The notes under the pieces are model-generated. The model ran no database searches. It was not told the origin of the DNA and saw nothing but the letters and a program-made list of their open reading frames with translations. This document shows, one piece after another, positions 52,746-62,983 of a stretch of 64,000 bases of DNA. The position numbers were made by a program, and so were the translations under genes. The first letter of the stretch is position 1. Every line of letters begins with the position of its first letter. The stretch spans positions 53,928,508-53,992,507 of the forward strand of contig OU862921.1 in NCBI GenBank assembly GCA_917880885.1. The letters are read 5' to 3'. The DNA comes from Limnephilus marmoratus. Taxonomy: Eukaryota > Arthropoda > Insecta > Trichoptera > Limnephilidae.

Positions 52746-52749
52746 TTTA

Positions 52750-53905
52750 GTTTTTTCAAAAAATCATATCTCAAGAGTTTGTAGATAATGAATTTTTATT
52801 ATAAGACAACATTAAGTAGATCATTTAGAAAAGGTACTCTACATTTTTTGTGAATTTATTAAATAGCAATATTAAATTTATTGTTCATTTTTCAGAAAAA
52901 AAGGTAATCTTGAAATGCACTTCGTAAATGATGCACTTATTTTCCTAGAAATATTTTGGCGACGCAGATTGAAAGAGAGAAAAAACGGAGGAAAATTGCA
53001 TATTCTCATTTTTGAATTTTTGTCCTTTACAGCAATTCAAATTTCCGCTATCGATATGATACACAATTACAGTCATATTTAATTATTGTGATTCACAGTG
53101 ATGTTTATTTGATTTATTATAATATTTTAAGTAGATCTGCAGGCTACAGCAGTACATCATACCTTTTAGGATCTGGGCGGCCACGTCTGTTGTACCAAAT
53201 GTTGGCCCGCCCCGCCATCATAACAATCACTCATTTGCCTTTTAACGTTTCGCGTAGGTAGGTTTTAATTACTAAACAAAAAAATCAGTCTGAGTAATTA
53301 AATCACAGAAAGGTAAGGCTATGAGTTATGATATTTGCAACGAGCCAGCAAACAGCAAACAGCAACCAAGCGACCGTTCCAAAAGCATGAGAATTCAACA
53401 TTCCATGGTAACAGACATTGGCTAGTGTTGTTGGTAGGTTTGGTTGGGCCCCATCGGAATGACCTTTTTGCTGTTATTAGGTTGGGCCCCAAAATAAAAT
53501 GATTATTGCCTGCCCCTCCCAGGAACCGTTCAGACTGCTCCACCCCTTAAAGTAAAATCCTTTTAAATTTGTATTTGGTATCCAATTGGTTTGTTTGTTA
53601 GGGGTGCAGTAATTTCCAGTCATCTTCGCCATCTGTGTTTTTACGACATTTTTATTATAATGATTAGGTATGAGCTTGTTTTTTGTTTTCCCATTAGACG
53701 ATATTAAATTTTATCGACGTTCATAAAAATGTTTACGTTTCTACGCTATTTAAATTACTCAGCGTTTAAAAAATAATAAAAAAAAAAAAAACAATTTATT
53801 AGGAATAACTTATTGAAGTCTGTAAACCTCATTGTAATATTTATTCATAGCATAAGATAACACTAACTTTCAAAGAAATATAAAACAGATAAAGACAAAA
53901 AATGG
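52750..53905. other. Spacer, nothing recognised
   Basis: 'ggttgggcccca' occurs twice (about 53442 and 53482). No gene-like frame was found. Confidence 0.4.
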
Positions 53906-53909
53906 TAAC

Positions 53910-53998
53910 GATCGCAAATGGATCATGAACGCAAATCCTTTAGTATTATCGTGGCCGTTCGGGGAGTGCACTCTATCAAATGAGCTATTATTGAGATT
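53910..53998 (-). mobile_element. Possible tRNA-like SINE head
   Basis: The minus strand reads TAGCTCATTTGATAGAGTGC (A-box/D-arm-like) and later GCGTTCATGATCC (B-box-like). The element body is not delimited. Confidence 0.35.
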
Positions 53999-54114
53999 TA
54001 ATTATATTCGTTTATTTTTCTCGATCTCATATTTCAATTTAAGAATTAAGTTTGAAATTATCTTCAATATTCAAATTGTCCCAGTTACGAATGTTATCTT
54101 TTGAAAATTTATTG

Positions 54115-54385
54115 TGAGGTCTTGGCGGCGGATGCGTTTACCCACCTTCTGTGTGGCGGGCCGGATCAGGATAGACTTTTAACGTCTCCAGCCGGAATCT
54201 CTCGACCCATCGCCTTGCACAGCAGTTGGAGAGATAGATTCATGCGTCCTTCACTCCAGGACACATTGACTCTCAGATTTCTACCCACTTCTTATACCTT
54301 TTCCTTCCCTCCTCTACTTCCTTTCCCTAAGAAGACCCTCCACATAGCATCCCCAAAAATGAGATAGGCCCTGAAGAATTTTTTA
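54115..54385 (-). repeat. Repeat family A, copy 7
   Basis: A reversed, end-truncated copy from 'gaggtcttggcggcggatgcg' to 'ccctccacatagcatccccaaaaatgagat'. Confidence 0.75.
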
Positions 54386-54399
54386 CACGGGGCCACCTG

Positions 54400-55185
54400 T
54401 GTGGAGCTTGTGTAAAAATATCTTCGTTATCGAAATGTTAGAGCAAAAATTCTCACCCGATTTCGCAAAAGTTTGTGTATGTAAATAAAAAGAATTATTA
54501 TAACACAATTATTCCGCGTTCTTGAGGAGTATAAACAATAGCGATATATGGTTTTCCAATGTTTAATATATTTGTGTTTAGTTCACAAAAGTCAAAGTAG
54601 TGATGACGTATTATTTTCTGTTTCACATCTTTGATAAACTAATGTTGGCAACGAATATAAACAGTTTCCTAAATTTACAACAAACTTGTTCAAACAAAAT
54701 CCTTAAATCGGCTATTAACATCTTTATAGCGGTAAACTTCGCAGAGGATCAATTTGTCATCTCTTATAAATCCATCCCGCAGCATTAAGCAAATAGCATT
54801 ATCTGGAACATGAATTAAAATCGACTGTTTTCATTAAAAAGTTCGCTCGGCGTTTGGTAGGAAAGTCTCGGGCTGAACTAATAACTAACATAAACTCGAT
54901 AAAAGGTTCATTAATAATTGAAAAAGTTGGATATACTAAGATTTTGCTTTCAATAAAGTTCTAACTATTTCTGTTAATTTTGAATGCAAAAAATGAAAAA
55001 AATTGCAAACCTCCCACCGCCTTTCGAAGCGGGTACTTCAATATCCCCATTCCGTATTAACACTTTATTGAATAGTGCTACTGCACATTAATTAATTTGA
55101 TAAACAAATTACGTATATAATTAACCTCAAAATAAAATATCAACATAGATATTAGATATTTATACCAAAATAAATTTTCATATTT
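54400..55185. other. Spacer, nothing recognised
   Basis: No frame or repeat is recognised. Confidence 0.4.
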
Positions 55186-55190
55186 ATACT

Positions 55191-55560
55191 AAAATTTTCA
55201 TCGTTTCATGGGCGCTTTGTCACACTTGGGTTCAGTCATAAATTAGGGCCTATGGCACCGAACGGATTGAAATTTTGGATTCTTACCAAGGATTACGGTC
55301 TGTACACGAACCAATCAAAAAATCTTCCAAAAGAAGAATTTTAAAATTCTTCATACAAAATTTTCATCGTTTCACGGGCGCTTTGTCAAACTTAGCTTTG
55401 GTCATAACTTATGACCTATGGCACCGAACGGACTGAAATTTTTGATTATTACTAAAAATTACGGTCTTTACACGAATCAATCAAAAAAACTTCCGAAAGA
55501 TGATTTTTTAAATTGTTCATACAAAATTTTCATTTTTTCATGGGCGCTTCGTCAAACATA
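55191..55560. repeat. Tandem repeat, 166-bp unit, about 2.2 copies
   Basis: AAAATTTTCAT(C/T)GTTTCA(T/C)GGGCGCTT starts at 55191, 55357 and 55523. Units share 'atggcaccgaacgga' and 'attacggtct'. The downstream stretch to about 55665 ends in an (ATT)n run that may be a LINE tail. Confidence 0.85.
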
Positions 55561-56184
55561 GGTTCGGGAATGGAAATAGGCAATGGAAATATAATATGAA
55601 TAGGCTTATGGAAATAATTGCACAAAACTGCGCTATATAAATAAAATGTTATTATTATTATTAATTGCTCATTTACCGTGCTTATTCTAGTTCTGGGAAA
55701 ACAAATGACGTCGCTCGCCTTTTTCGTGATTTTAAAATTAAACTAATTTTCTCACTAAGGTAGGTACCCACTAAACTTTTCCTGTAAGTAAAATGAAAGT
55801 TTACATAGTTTCAAGAATAATTGTTTAAATGAGCTAATTTCAAGTCTTTGAATTTTTATTGGAATCGAAATGTCCGGTTTTATCAAAATATATTAATCAC
55901 ATCCTCAAAGGGTTACAAGAATAAAAAGTTACGCGAAAGTTTTATTTTTATTATTACTCCAAACTCGCGAAAGTTTCTTCCAGCCAGCTGGAATATAAAT
56001 CAAGTTATTAGCAGAAAAGTAGTAAAAACTGAGCGAAAAGTTTATTAAGATAAATAGTTGCATTGAAAAAGTAACCTAGATCTCAGATCCTTCAGAAAAA
56101 TAATAAGTGTCTGCTTGCAGTTTATTAAACTTAGTAACAAGGGAAGGGAGCTTTGGCTTCAATGTGGGAAGCGGGTACCGATCG

Positions 56185-56935
56185 TTGCCACGAGAACCAT
56201 TCATTGGATAATCATCATCTCGGCCACAGGTCACCACAAGTGGTTCGCTACGTTTGGTGTCTTATCCGGAGTATCCAGGTTCGTGGGGTTATTGACCAGA
56301 TCCTGGCGGCGAATGCGTCTGCCTACTAACTTTGAGGCAGACCTTTGATCTATCCAGCCGGACTCTTGACCGATCGCCTTGCAATGCAGTGGGAGAGGTG
56401 GTTTCAAATGTCCGTCTCTCCTGAACAAGTTTGTAAATACCCGACGCGTTAAACAATTCAAATATTTTGGCAGCTAATCAGTATAGTTTTAGTTCGAATT
56501 TGCATTGGTTTTAGCGGAAAAAACGTAAGAGGGCTTGGTCAGACTCAACCGGAAATTTGTCATTTTTAAACCAAATTCTACAAGTTACAAAACTTTTTTT
56601 ACATAAAACACAACACAACAATCTTTCGGGTTTCGAAAGACCCACCGAAAAAGTTCAAGTAACCCACCAGAAAACTATGAATGTAACTTAATAATTGACT
56701 ATGATCCTAACTTAACCTCACCTAACAAATGAATATTCTTCTGAAGTATCCGAAACACAATATCTGGTATTTACGAAGCCACTCGGGCATTTACCGAGTA
56801 TTGCCGCAATATCCTGAACGAACAATGCATCGGGTATTTACAAATGTGCCTCCTACCTGGACCTGGACACACTGACTCCCAGATTTATACCCACCCATCA
56901 TACCTTTTTGTTCCTTTCCAAAATTTCTTCTCATT
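56185..56935 (-). repeat. Repeat family A, copy 8, interrupted
   Basis: Family A sequence covers 56185-56429 and resumes at about 56855-56935 ('acctggacacactgactcccag...acccacccatcatacc'). The middle is a 415-bp insertion. Confidence 0.7.
56430..56844. mobile_element. MITE inserted in family A copy 8
   Basis: Perfect 15-bp inverted ends TTTGTAAATACCCGA and TCGGGTATTTACAAA bound a non-coding 415-bp element. Similar words recur inside (CTGGTATTTAC, CGGGCATTTACCGAG). The flanking family A sequence near both ends contains a CCTG(G/A)ACA word that may be a target duplication. The superfamily is not determined. Confidence 0.6.
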
Positions 56936-57576
56936 CAATAATTTTGCCATTTATTGATGACAATTTCTGAAATCAATATCGTGGGCGAAATTACTCTAAA
57001 TTATTATCTCGTGAAAATTCGTGATTTTGTCCTAAGGAAAAAAATACAAAGTAAAGTAATAATGCTCTAGTAAGTAAGCTTTGTAAATGCAGTAGGTTGT
57101 TAGCTTGTTTGGGATGCACAGGTAGCTCAAGTAGTCCAGGTAGCCGGAGCCGGAGGTGTACTGCTGGTATACTGCTTGTATGGAGGATATGTATTTAATC
57201 TAAGGGAAGTGAAGTTTAACTGCCAACCGGCGAATAATAATTCTTCCTGTCTGGGTGTTGTTTGATTTAGGGACGGACAGGGCTCTCCAGGGCAGGGCCG
57301 GCCTAATCTAGATTAAATATTAATGTCGATGGACCGGATTAAATATTTACGGACACTCCAACTGAATATTTTTTCCAATATTTACCTTTTCTACCTGGAG
57401 CCGTCGATTTGAGAACGTGGATTATCCAACAATCGCAACATACACACCTAAGAGTATGAATATAGTTCCATGATACATACTCGTACAACCTAGCTGGCTG
57501 TGAAATCCTCTTTGGAAAATTAATGACAACAGATTTTTGCCAACGATGTAGATCAGCAATTAATATAATGTAAGAA

Positions 57577-58072
57577 TCTCTATCTCTATATGTTATAAAT
57601 TAAAGTCTGTCTGTCTGTCTGTTCGCGATAAACTCAAAAACTACTGAACGGATTTTCATGCGGTTTTCATTAATAGATAGAGTGATTCTTGAGGAAGGTT
57701 TAGATACATAATTTGTTGAGAATTTGTGTAAATTGGTTGAAACTTGTAACAGAACGATAATTGTTAGAAGTATCGGCAAAAGTCAAGCCGCCTGGGAGCT
57801 TTCATCAAAAACGATGCCTAATCCCTTTAAGATATAATAAAACAATGCATTGCGGAAAAAAGTCCGAGATGGCATACATCTATCTTTTACGGATAGCTTA
57901 CTATTCCCATCTCTATTTTCTCTTCATCTTCTCTTTATACATTAAAATCTTCCGCGTCGTCTGTCTGTCGGTCTGTCGGTCTCTTCGCGATAAACTTAAA
58001 GATGACGGTGGTTATAAAGTTTGGATAACCATCCAGTAGATGGCGTTGTGTTTAGTTGGCCGGGTCAGCTAG
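57577..58072 (+). mobile_element. Short non-autonomous Helitron
   Basis: It starts TCTCTATCTCTATATG after an A and ends GGCCGGGTCAGCTAG before a T, matching the TC...CTRR ends and A/T insertion site of Helitrons. A CCATC/GATGG hairpin lies about 30 bp before the end. GTCTGTCTGTC..TTCGCGATAAACT occurs at about 57606 and again at 57957, so an internal part of the 5' end is duplicated. There is no Rep/helicase frame; the 92-codon frame is incidental. Confidence 0.75.
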
Positions 58073-58084
58073 TATTGTGATAAT

Positions 58085-58445
58085 TTCGTTATTTTTTTAT
58101 GGAAAGGAAGGAGGAAAAGAACTGGAAAGGAAAGGGGTATGAGGGATGGGTAGGAATCGGGGGGTCAGTGTGTCCAGGAATGACGAACGTACGAATCCAT
58201 CCCTCACACTGAGTGAGAGGGTCGAGAGAGTCCGGCCGGAAAGAAAAAGATCTTCCTCAATAAGACTTCAAATCCTGCCCGCCATACAGTGGGTGGGCAG
58301 ATGCATCCGCCGCCAAAACCTAGACATTTCTTGTCCCATGAACCCGGACACCCCTGCTAAGTCACAAAACGTAGCAAATCACTTAGGGTGACCTACGTCA
58401 GAGGTGCAGGTTGTCCAATACGGTATAAACACCCGCCTCCCAAAT
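58085..58445 (+). repeat. Repeat family A, copy 9
   Basis: A near-complete copy ('ggtatgagggatgggtaggaatcgggg', 'ccgccgccaaaacctagac', 'ggacacccctgctaagtcac', then 'tccaata'), ending in 'cacccgcctcccaaat'. It lies 12 bp after the Helitron. Confidence 0.8.
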
Positions 58446-58807
58446 TGATTTACGTCAAATGTACTTGTTAAAAAAATCACTTTTGTTTATACTCACTAAC
58501 TAAATAATTTTTAAATTTTCCGTTTAATTCCTTCCTTTCGTAATAAGTCCCTACCTACTTATGATAGGTACCATTATTATTGCTATTGTTTAGGTAAAAC
58601 AGTTGTTTTGAAGTAGATAATAATTTTATTGTTAATAATGGCGGCAAAGAAGATAAAGATGACTCCCCGGGAAGGGCAAGCCGTGATAAAAAGACCAATG
58701 ATTTAAATATATATTAAAAAATCATTTGTAGAAAAGAAAATAGAATCTTTTCCATTAGTTTTATTTGATGCACAGAAATTCATGTTCAATAACATTTCCG
58801 AGAAAAC

Positions 58808-58897
58808 TTTGTGAAGAGGGTTTATAACGAAACCGAAACAGTGGAGGCTGCCTTTGTGAAGAGGGTTTATAACGAAACCGAAACAGTGGAGGCTGCC
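58808..58897. repeat. Perfect 45-bp tandem duplication
   Basis: Two identical 45-bp units (58808-58852 and 58853-58897). The period is a multiple of three, so a 68-codon minus-strand frame (58909-58703) carries a perfect 15-residue repeat. The frame itself is not recognised. Confidence 0.85.
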
Positions 58898-59181
58898 TTT
58901 GATGGACATAACTCGTAAAGAGATAAATATTATTTAATTTTGCGTCGAAAATAAAATACGGCCAACAAAATTAGATTAGCATTTTTTAAATAAAAAAGTA
59001 GATGGAAGTTGGCGCGTAGTTTCATTTTAAATTTCATCAGCATAGAAAAAAATATTAAAATAAAATTCTTAATGAGTAGTTACTATATATTTAAGTAGAT
59101 ATTATGAATGTATTAAGTATGTTTTCTATATTTGTTTGTAAATCATAAAATTATATAGAACCTAAAGAATCGTTACAAATT

Positions 59182-59245
59182 GAACATCGCCCCTGAGATG
59201 ATTTTTCACAAGAACGGCGCTCTACAAAGTTATTATAATTATTGG
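59182..59245 (-). repeat. Hairpin module C, copy 4
   Basis: On the minus strand: ATAATTATAATAACTTTGTAGAGCGCCG followed by 'ttcttgtgaaaaatcatctcaggggcga'. Confidence 0.6.
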
Positions 59246-59659
59246 GGGACATCACAGGTATCTATTTGAAAGTCATAAATGAATAAATGAAATTACTTCA
59301 TTAATATCCACGGTTCCATGCCAACCTGTGGCGTGCACAGAGTTTTTGATCACAGTAGGCAGTTGTTTGAAACCGCCGAATTGATTCAAATAAAAAACTT
59401 ACTACAAATAACTCCCTTCGTACAAGTTTTGGCTAAGTGTGCTTGCTGCTGGTAAGACAAATAGATGATAGAAATGTGACTGTCGTCACTGATTGCCATT
59501 TGCTAATTTTGTTCCAGAAAGCACTGCCTAATACTAACAAAAAAACCTCATAGAAGCAAATTCAAAACGACAGTTCTACTCTACGCTAAGTGCATTTCGT
59601 AAACATTGATATTATATCTTGTATGAGACAATTTCCTAGCGGCCGTCAAAACATTCAAC

Positions 59660-59968
59660 ATGAAACATAAACTTAAAGAAGACAAACTAAACACCACCCA
59701 TTTGAAGAAGTTCTCAACTCAAAAAAAGGAGCCTATTTTCATCAGTGAACACCTTACAACACACGAAAAGAATATACTCTGGCTTACGAAAAAATTCGCA
59801 AAAGATCATCAGTTCGCTTTTGTGTGGACAAGAAACGGGCGATGCTTCCTCAGAAAGTCTTTCGCCTCTAAAATTATAATGATCTCCCATGAAGATCAGC
59901 TAACGCTGAAATTACTGAATAAACAGCCCGATTTAAATCAACAAACTTCTGAAAGGATAACAAATTGA
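59660..59968 (+). CDS. LINE 3 ORF1 C-terminus (FP25K-like domain)
   Basis: The 102-codon frame has Ile-Phe-Ile-Ser-Glu-His-Leu (about 26-32), then Phe-Val-Trp-Thr-Arg-Asn-Gly-Arg-Cys-Phe-Leu-Arg-Lys (about 54-66). This is the same domain seen in LINE 2 ORF1. The ORF stops 50 bp before the ORF2 start. The upstream part of ORF1 is missing, as expected for 5' truncation; the Met shown is not a true start. Confidence 0.7.
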   Translation: MKHKLKEDKLNTTHLKKFSTQKKEPIFISEHLTTHEKNILWLTKKFAKDHQFAFVWTRNGRCFLRKSFASKIIMISHEDQLTLKLLNKQPDLNQQTSERITN

Positions 59969-60016
59969 TAATTTTGCTAACACGATAACATTTATAATAA
60001 ATATACAATCTATAAT

Positions 60017-61852
60017 GATTAAATGCCTTTATATGAATATTAGAGGAATGAGGGCAAAAATTGATGAAATATACGAAAACATCCTTACCAACGACTACGA
60101 TTTATTTTTATATTATTTTATTTTATTTTATTAGGAACATTTACAGGTTAATAACATTACATGCATTAAACAAAATAATAAATTATAATAATTAGGTTAC
60201 AACCCAATAACAAATGTTCACATCATGCCAAAATAATAAATAAAAAGTCAATAATTATTAACTTTTTTTGCCTAATATTACAGAGATAGGAACTATATAA
60301 ACAATCTAAACATAGACTATAGGTATATACTGTCTAATTCTGTGTGATACATAGAAGACACAGATGAGATAAGATAAAAAACAATGAAAGTAGAAAAAAT
60401 AAATATATAAAAATAACGATGAAAACTGAAAAAAATCTAGATGTAGGATCGAGAAAAAATTTGTACATTAATAATAAAAAAACAAGTGAAAGTAAGATTA
60501 AGTAAAGTGATAGTACTCACAAAAAAATAGTAAAATATAGTTTGCCAGTTTTATGGCTATTTAAAAAAAATGAAAAAAATATTCATAAAACATTTATAAA
60601 AAAAAAAAAACACCAGACTTAAAGTGGAAAAATGTTATATATACGCACGTGTATGTACATACACATACACGTATTACATTATTTTAAATAAAAATAAAAA
60701 AAAAACACAAAAAGTAAGGTAATAATTATTTAGTTTTGTTAAAGTAAATTAATGTACGAGTATTTGGTAATGAATTGGTTATTATAAGGCTCCATTAATT
60801 ATATGTTTGAAAGAGCTTAGAGTACATGACAAGATATCAGCATCGATACATTTTTTTTTATAATGATTACAAGTTCTCAATAAGAAAGAATTTTGCCTGA
60901 GACTAGTTGAAGCAATTTCGACATGAAACAATGACTTGTCCCTAGTTTTCTTACTCGGAACTCTAATATTAATTTATGACAAAAGAGCCGGACAGTCAAT
61001 ATGACCATTCAAGATTTTGTGTAAGTAAGTCATATCCGTAATATCTCTCCTACTTATTAGAGTTTTGAGTCCATAGTGTTTTATAGAGCGGTCCGTGTCA
61101 TAATAACGCACATGTCTTTTAAAGTTCAAGTGATGTACAAATTTTCTTTGGACAGCTTATTTAGTAAGTCTAACGGAGACATGGCTGAAGGAATCTATCT
61201 ATGACCAGGAATTAGTGGATAGCCGTTACGAAGTATTTCGGAGGGATAGAATACACAAGACAAAAAAAGACGGAGGAGGTGTCATGGTTGCTGTATCAAA
61301 AAACTAGAGGCGAAGAGGATGGCGCACTGGGAATGTCAAGCAGAGGACTTGTGGATCCAACTCAATATAAATCTTAAGAATAGGAGTGTCAAGATAAATA
61401 TTTGCACAGTATATCTTCCACCATTTGAAGAAGAATCCATTGTAAGCTCATTTTTAAGCAATCTTCGGAATGTTTACCTAACAACACCAAACCAACACAT
61501 TTTAATATTTGGCGATTTCAATAAGTCTAACATTCATTGGATTCCTGATGAAATAAATAATCTATTACCTTTCACCACAAACACAAACACAATCACCACT
61601 GACATCATCGATACACTGTCATTCTGTAATCTTAAACAATTTAACCGAGTAGCTAATCACCAATCCAAAATATTGGACCTCATTTTGTCGGACAAACAAG
61701 ACATATCAGTAACTCACTCTTCATTTCCACTAAGCAAAGAAGATCCGTATCATCCTGCTCTAGAAATAAATTTTCTTTTCAATTTCCTACCAAATCTAGA
61801 AACCTGCAACATCTCAAGACCAAACTTTTATAAAGCCGACTATGATTTATAA
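60017..61852 (+). pseudogene. LINE 3 endonuclease, split by an insertion
   Basis: The N-terminus at 60017 reads Met-Ile-Lys-Cys-Leu-Tyr-Met-Asn-Ile-Arg-Gly-Met and breaks at about 60105. It resumes at about 61156 with Ser-Leu-Thr-Glu-Thr-Trp, then Phe-Arg-Arg-Asp-Arg and Gly-Gly-Gly-Val. A stop at about 61303 and a frame change precede the 177-codon frame (61319-61852) with Val-Tyr-Leu-Pro-Pro, Phe-Gly-Asp-Phe-Asn, Leu-Asp-Leu-Ile-Leu-Ser and Pro-Tyr-His-Pro. The Gly-Asp-Phe-Asn motif is intact. Confidence 0.8.
60106..61155 (-). mobile_element. LINE 3' fragment nested in LINE 3
   Basis: Read on the minus strand from 61150, one frame with a single stop gives an ORF2 C-terminus like that of LINE 2: Phe-Lys-Arg-His-Val, then Lys-Ile-Leu-Asn-Gly-His-Ile-Asp-Cys-Pro, Arg-Gln-Asn-Ser-Phe-Leu-Leu-Arg-Thr, ending at about 60797. 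An AT-rich 3' region with a 10-bp hairpin (ACGTGTATGT, 60641-60666) and an AATAAAATAAAAT tail follow. TTTA at both edges may be the target duplication. Confidence 0.75.
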
Positions 61853-61859
61853 ACAGTTT

Positions 61860-62057
61860 ATATTTAATAAAACCAGATTACCAAATGGCATTCGACTTAA
61901 ACCTGATAGGACGCTCCAGCAAAGACAGCAATTAACAGATTTGTGGAACAAAATGGAGGAGCGAAAGAAAAAGGGAGAAACAGATATACTAATCAAACAT
62001 ATTAATGGTATACCCAAAATCGTTAAGGCTCATTCAAAAAACTCCCCACAAAACTAA
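61860..62057 (+). CDS. LINE 4 ORF1 C-terminal tail
   Basis: The last 60 or so codons of an ORF1: Arg-Thr-Leu-Gln-Gln-Arg-Gln-Gln-Leu, then Gly-Glu-Thr-Asp-Ile-Leu-Ile-Lys-His and Gly-Ile-Pro-Lys-Ile-Val. These are typical of the extreme C-terminus of Jockey-group ORF1 proteins. The apparent start at 61842 lies in LINE 3. Confidence 0.65.
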   Translation: MFNKTRLPNGIRLKPDRTLQQRQQLTDLWNKMEERKKKGETDILIKHINGIPKIVKAHSKNSPQN

Positions 62058-62983
62058 CACTCTACTACCAAAATGTTAGAGGTTTACGCACTAAGCTCAA
62101 CACCCTAAGATGTAATATTCCAACGTTAAACAACGATGTGTACTGCCTAACAGAAACCTGGCTTCATGAAAAAATATCTTCCCCTGAATTAGGCTTCACC
62201 AACTACGATATTTACCGGCTGGATCGTGAAAATATTATTGGCGGAGGGGTTTTAATATCGATCAGAAAGTTGTTCCATTCAAAAATATTAAAACTAAAAA
62301 ATAAAAACATTGAACAAATAGCTATATTAGCGAAACTAAAAACTACAAAAATAATTATTGTGTGTGCATACATCCCCCCCCAAGCTAGTGTTGATGTGTA
62401 TTGTAAGCATTGTGATGAAATTGAATCATTGAAAATGAGATATCCTGATGCAAAATTGATATTTTTTGGGGATTTTAATCTTCCAAATGTAAACTGGGCA
62501 CAACCCACTGAATCTTCAAATCCCATTTCTGCCAAAGCCCAATTAATCATTGATACCATTAACTTTTTCAATCTTAAACAATTAAATCATGTTAAAAATA
62601 TAAATGATAGAATTCTTGATCTTGTCATATCAAACATTAATAATAGTAATGTCAGCGAATCGCAAGAATCAATAGTATCCATTGACTCTCATCATCCCCC
62701 ATTACAAGCGATCATTTATTTGGCCCCCATTGAACTCTTTACCCCCCAATCTCCTATTCACGCACCAAACTACAAGAAAGCTGATTATAAACAAGTGCGA
62801 TTATATCTGTCTTCACTCAATTGGTCCCCCATTTTTATGTCAACAAACGTAGAAGAAGCAACAAATGTGTTTAATTCAATCCTTTATAATACCATTGAAA
62901 ATTGCATACCAACATCTATTGTAAAACGAAACGATTGTAACCCAAATTGGGTTAGTACTGAGCTAAAAAAACTCATTCAATGA
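62054..62983 (+). pseudogene. LINE 4 endonuclease
   Basis: The frame opens right at the ORF1 stop (Leu-Tyr-Tyr-Gln-Asn-Val-Arg-Gly-Leu) and has Leu-Thr-Glu-Thr-Trp, Tyr-Arg-Leu-Asp-Arg, Gly-Gly-Gly-Val, Ala-Tyr-Ile-Pro-Pro, Phe-Gly-Asp-Phe-Asn, Leu-Asp-Leu-Val-Ile-Ser and Ser-His-His-Pro in order. Catalytic residues look complete. A TGA at 62981 ends it where the protein should run on into RT. Confidence 0.85.

Larger units (their letters stand above)
59640..61852 (+). mobile_element. LINE 3, truncated and interrupted
   Basis: It holds an ORF1 C-terminal part (59660-59968) and an endonuclease start (60017 to about 60105). A minus-strand LINE tail interrupts it (60106-61155), then the endonuclease continues (61156-61852). 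At 61855 another LINE begins, so no RT remains. Confidence 0.75.
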
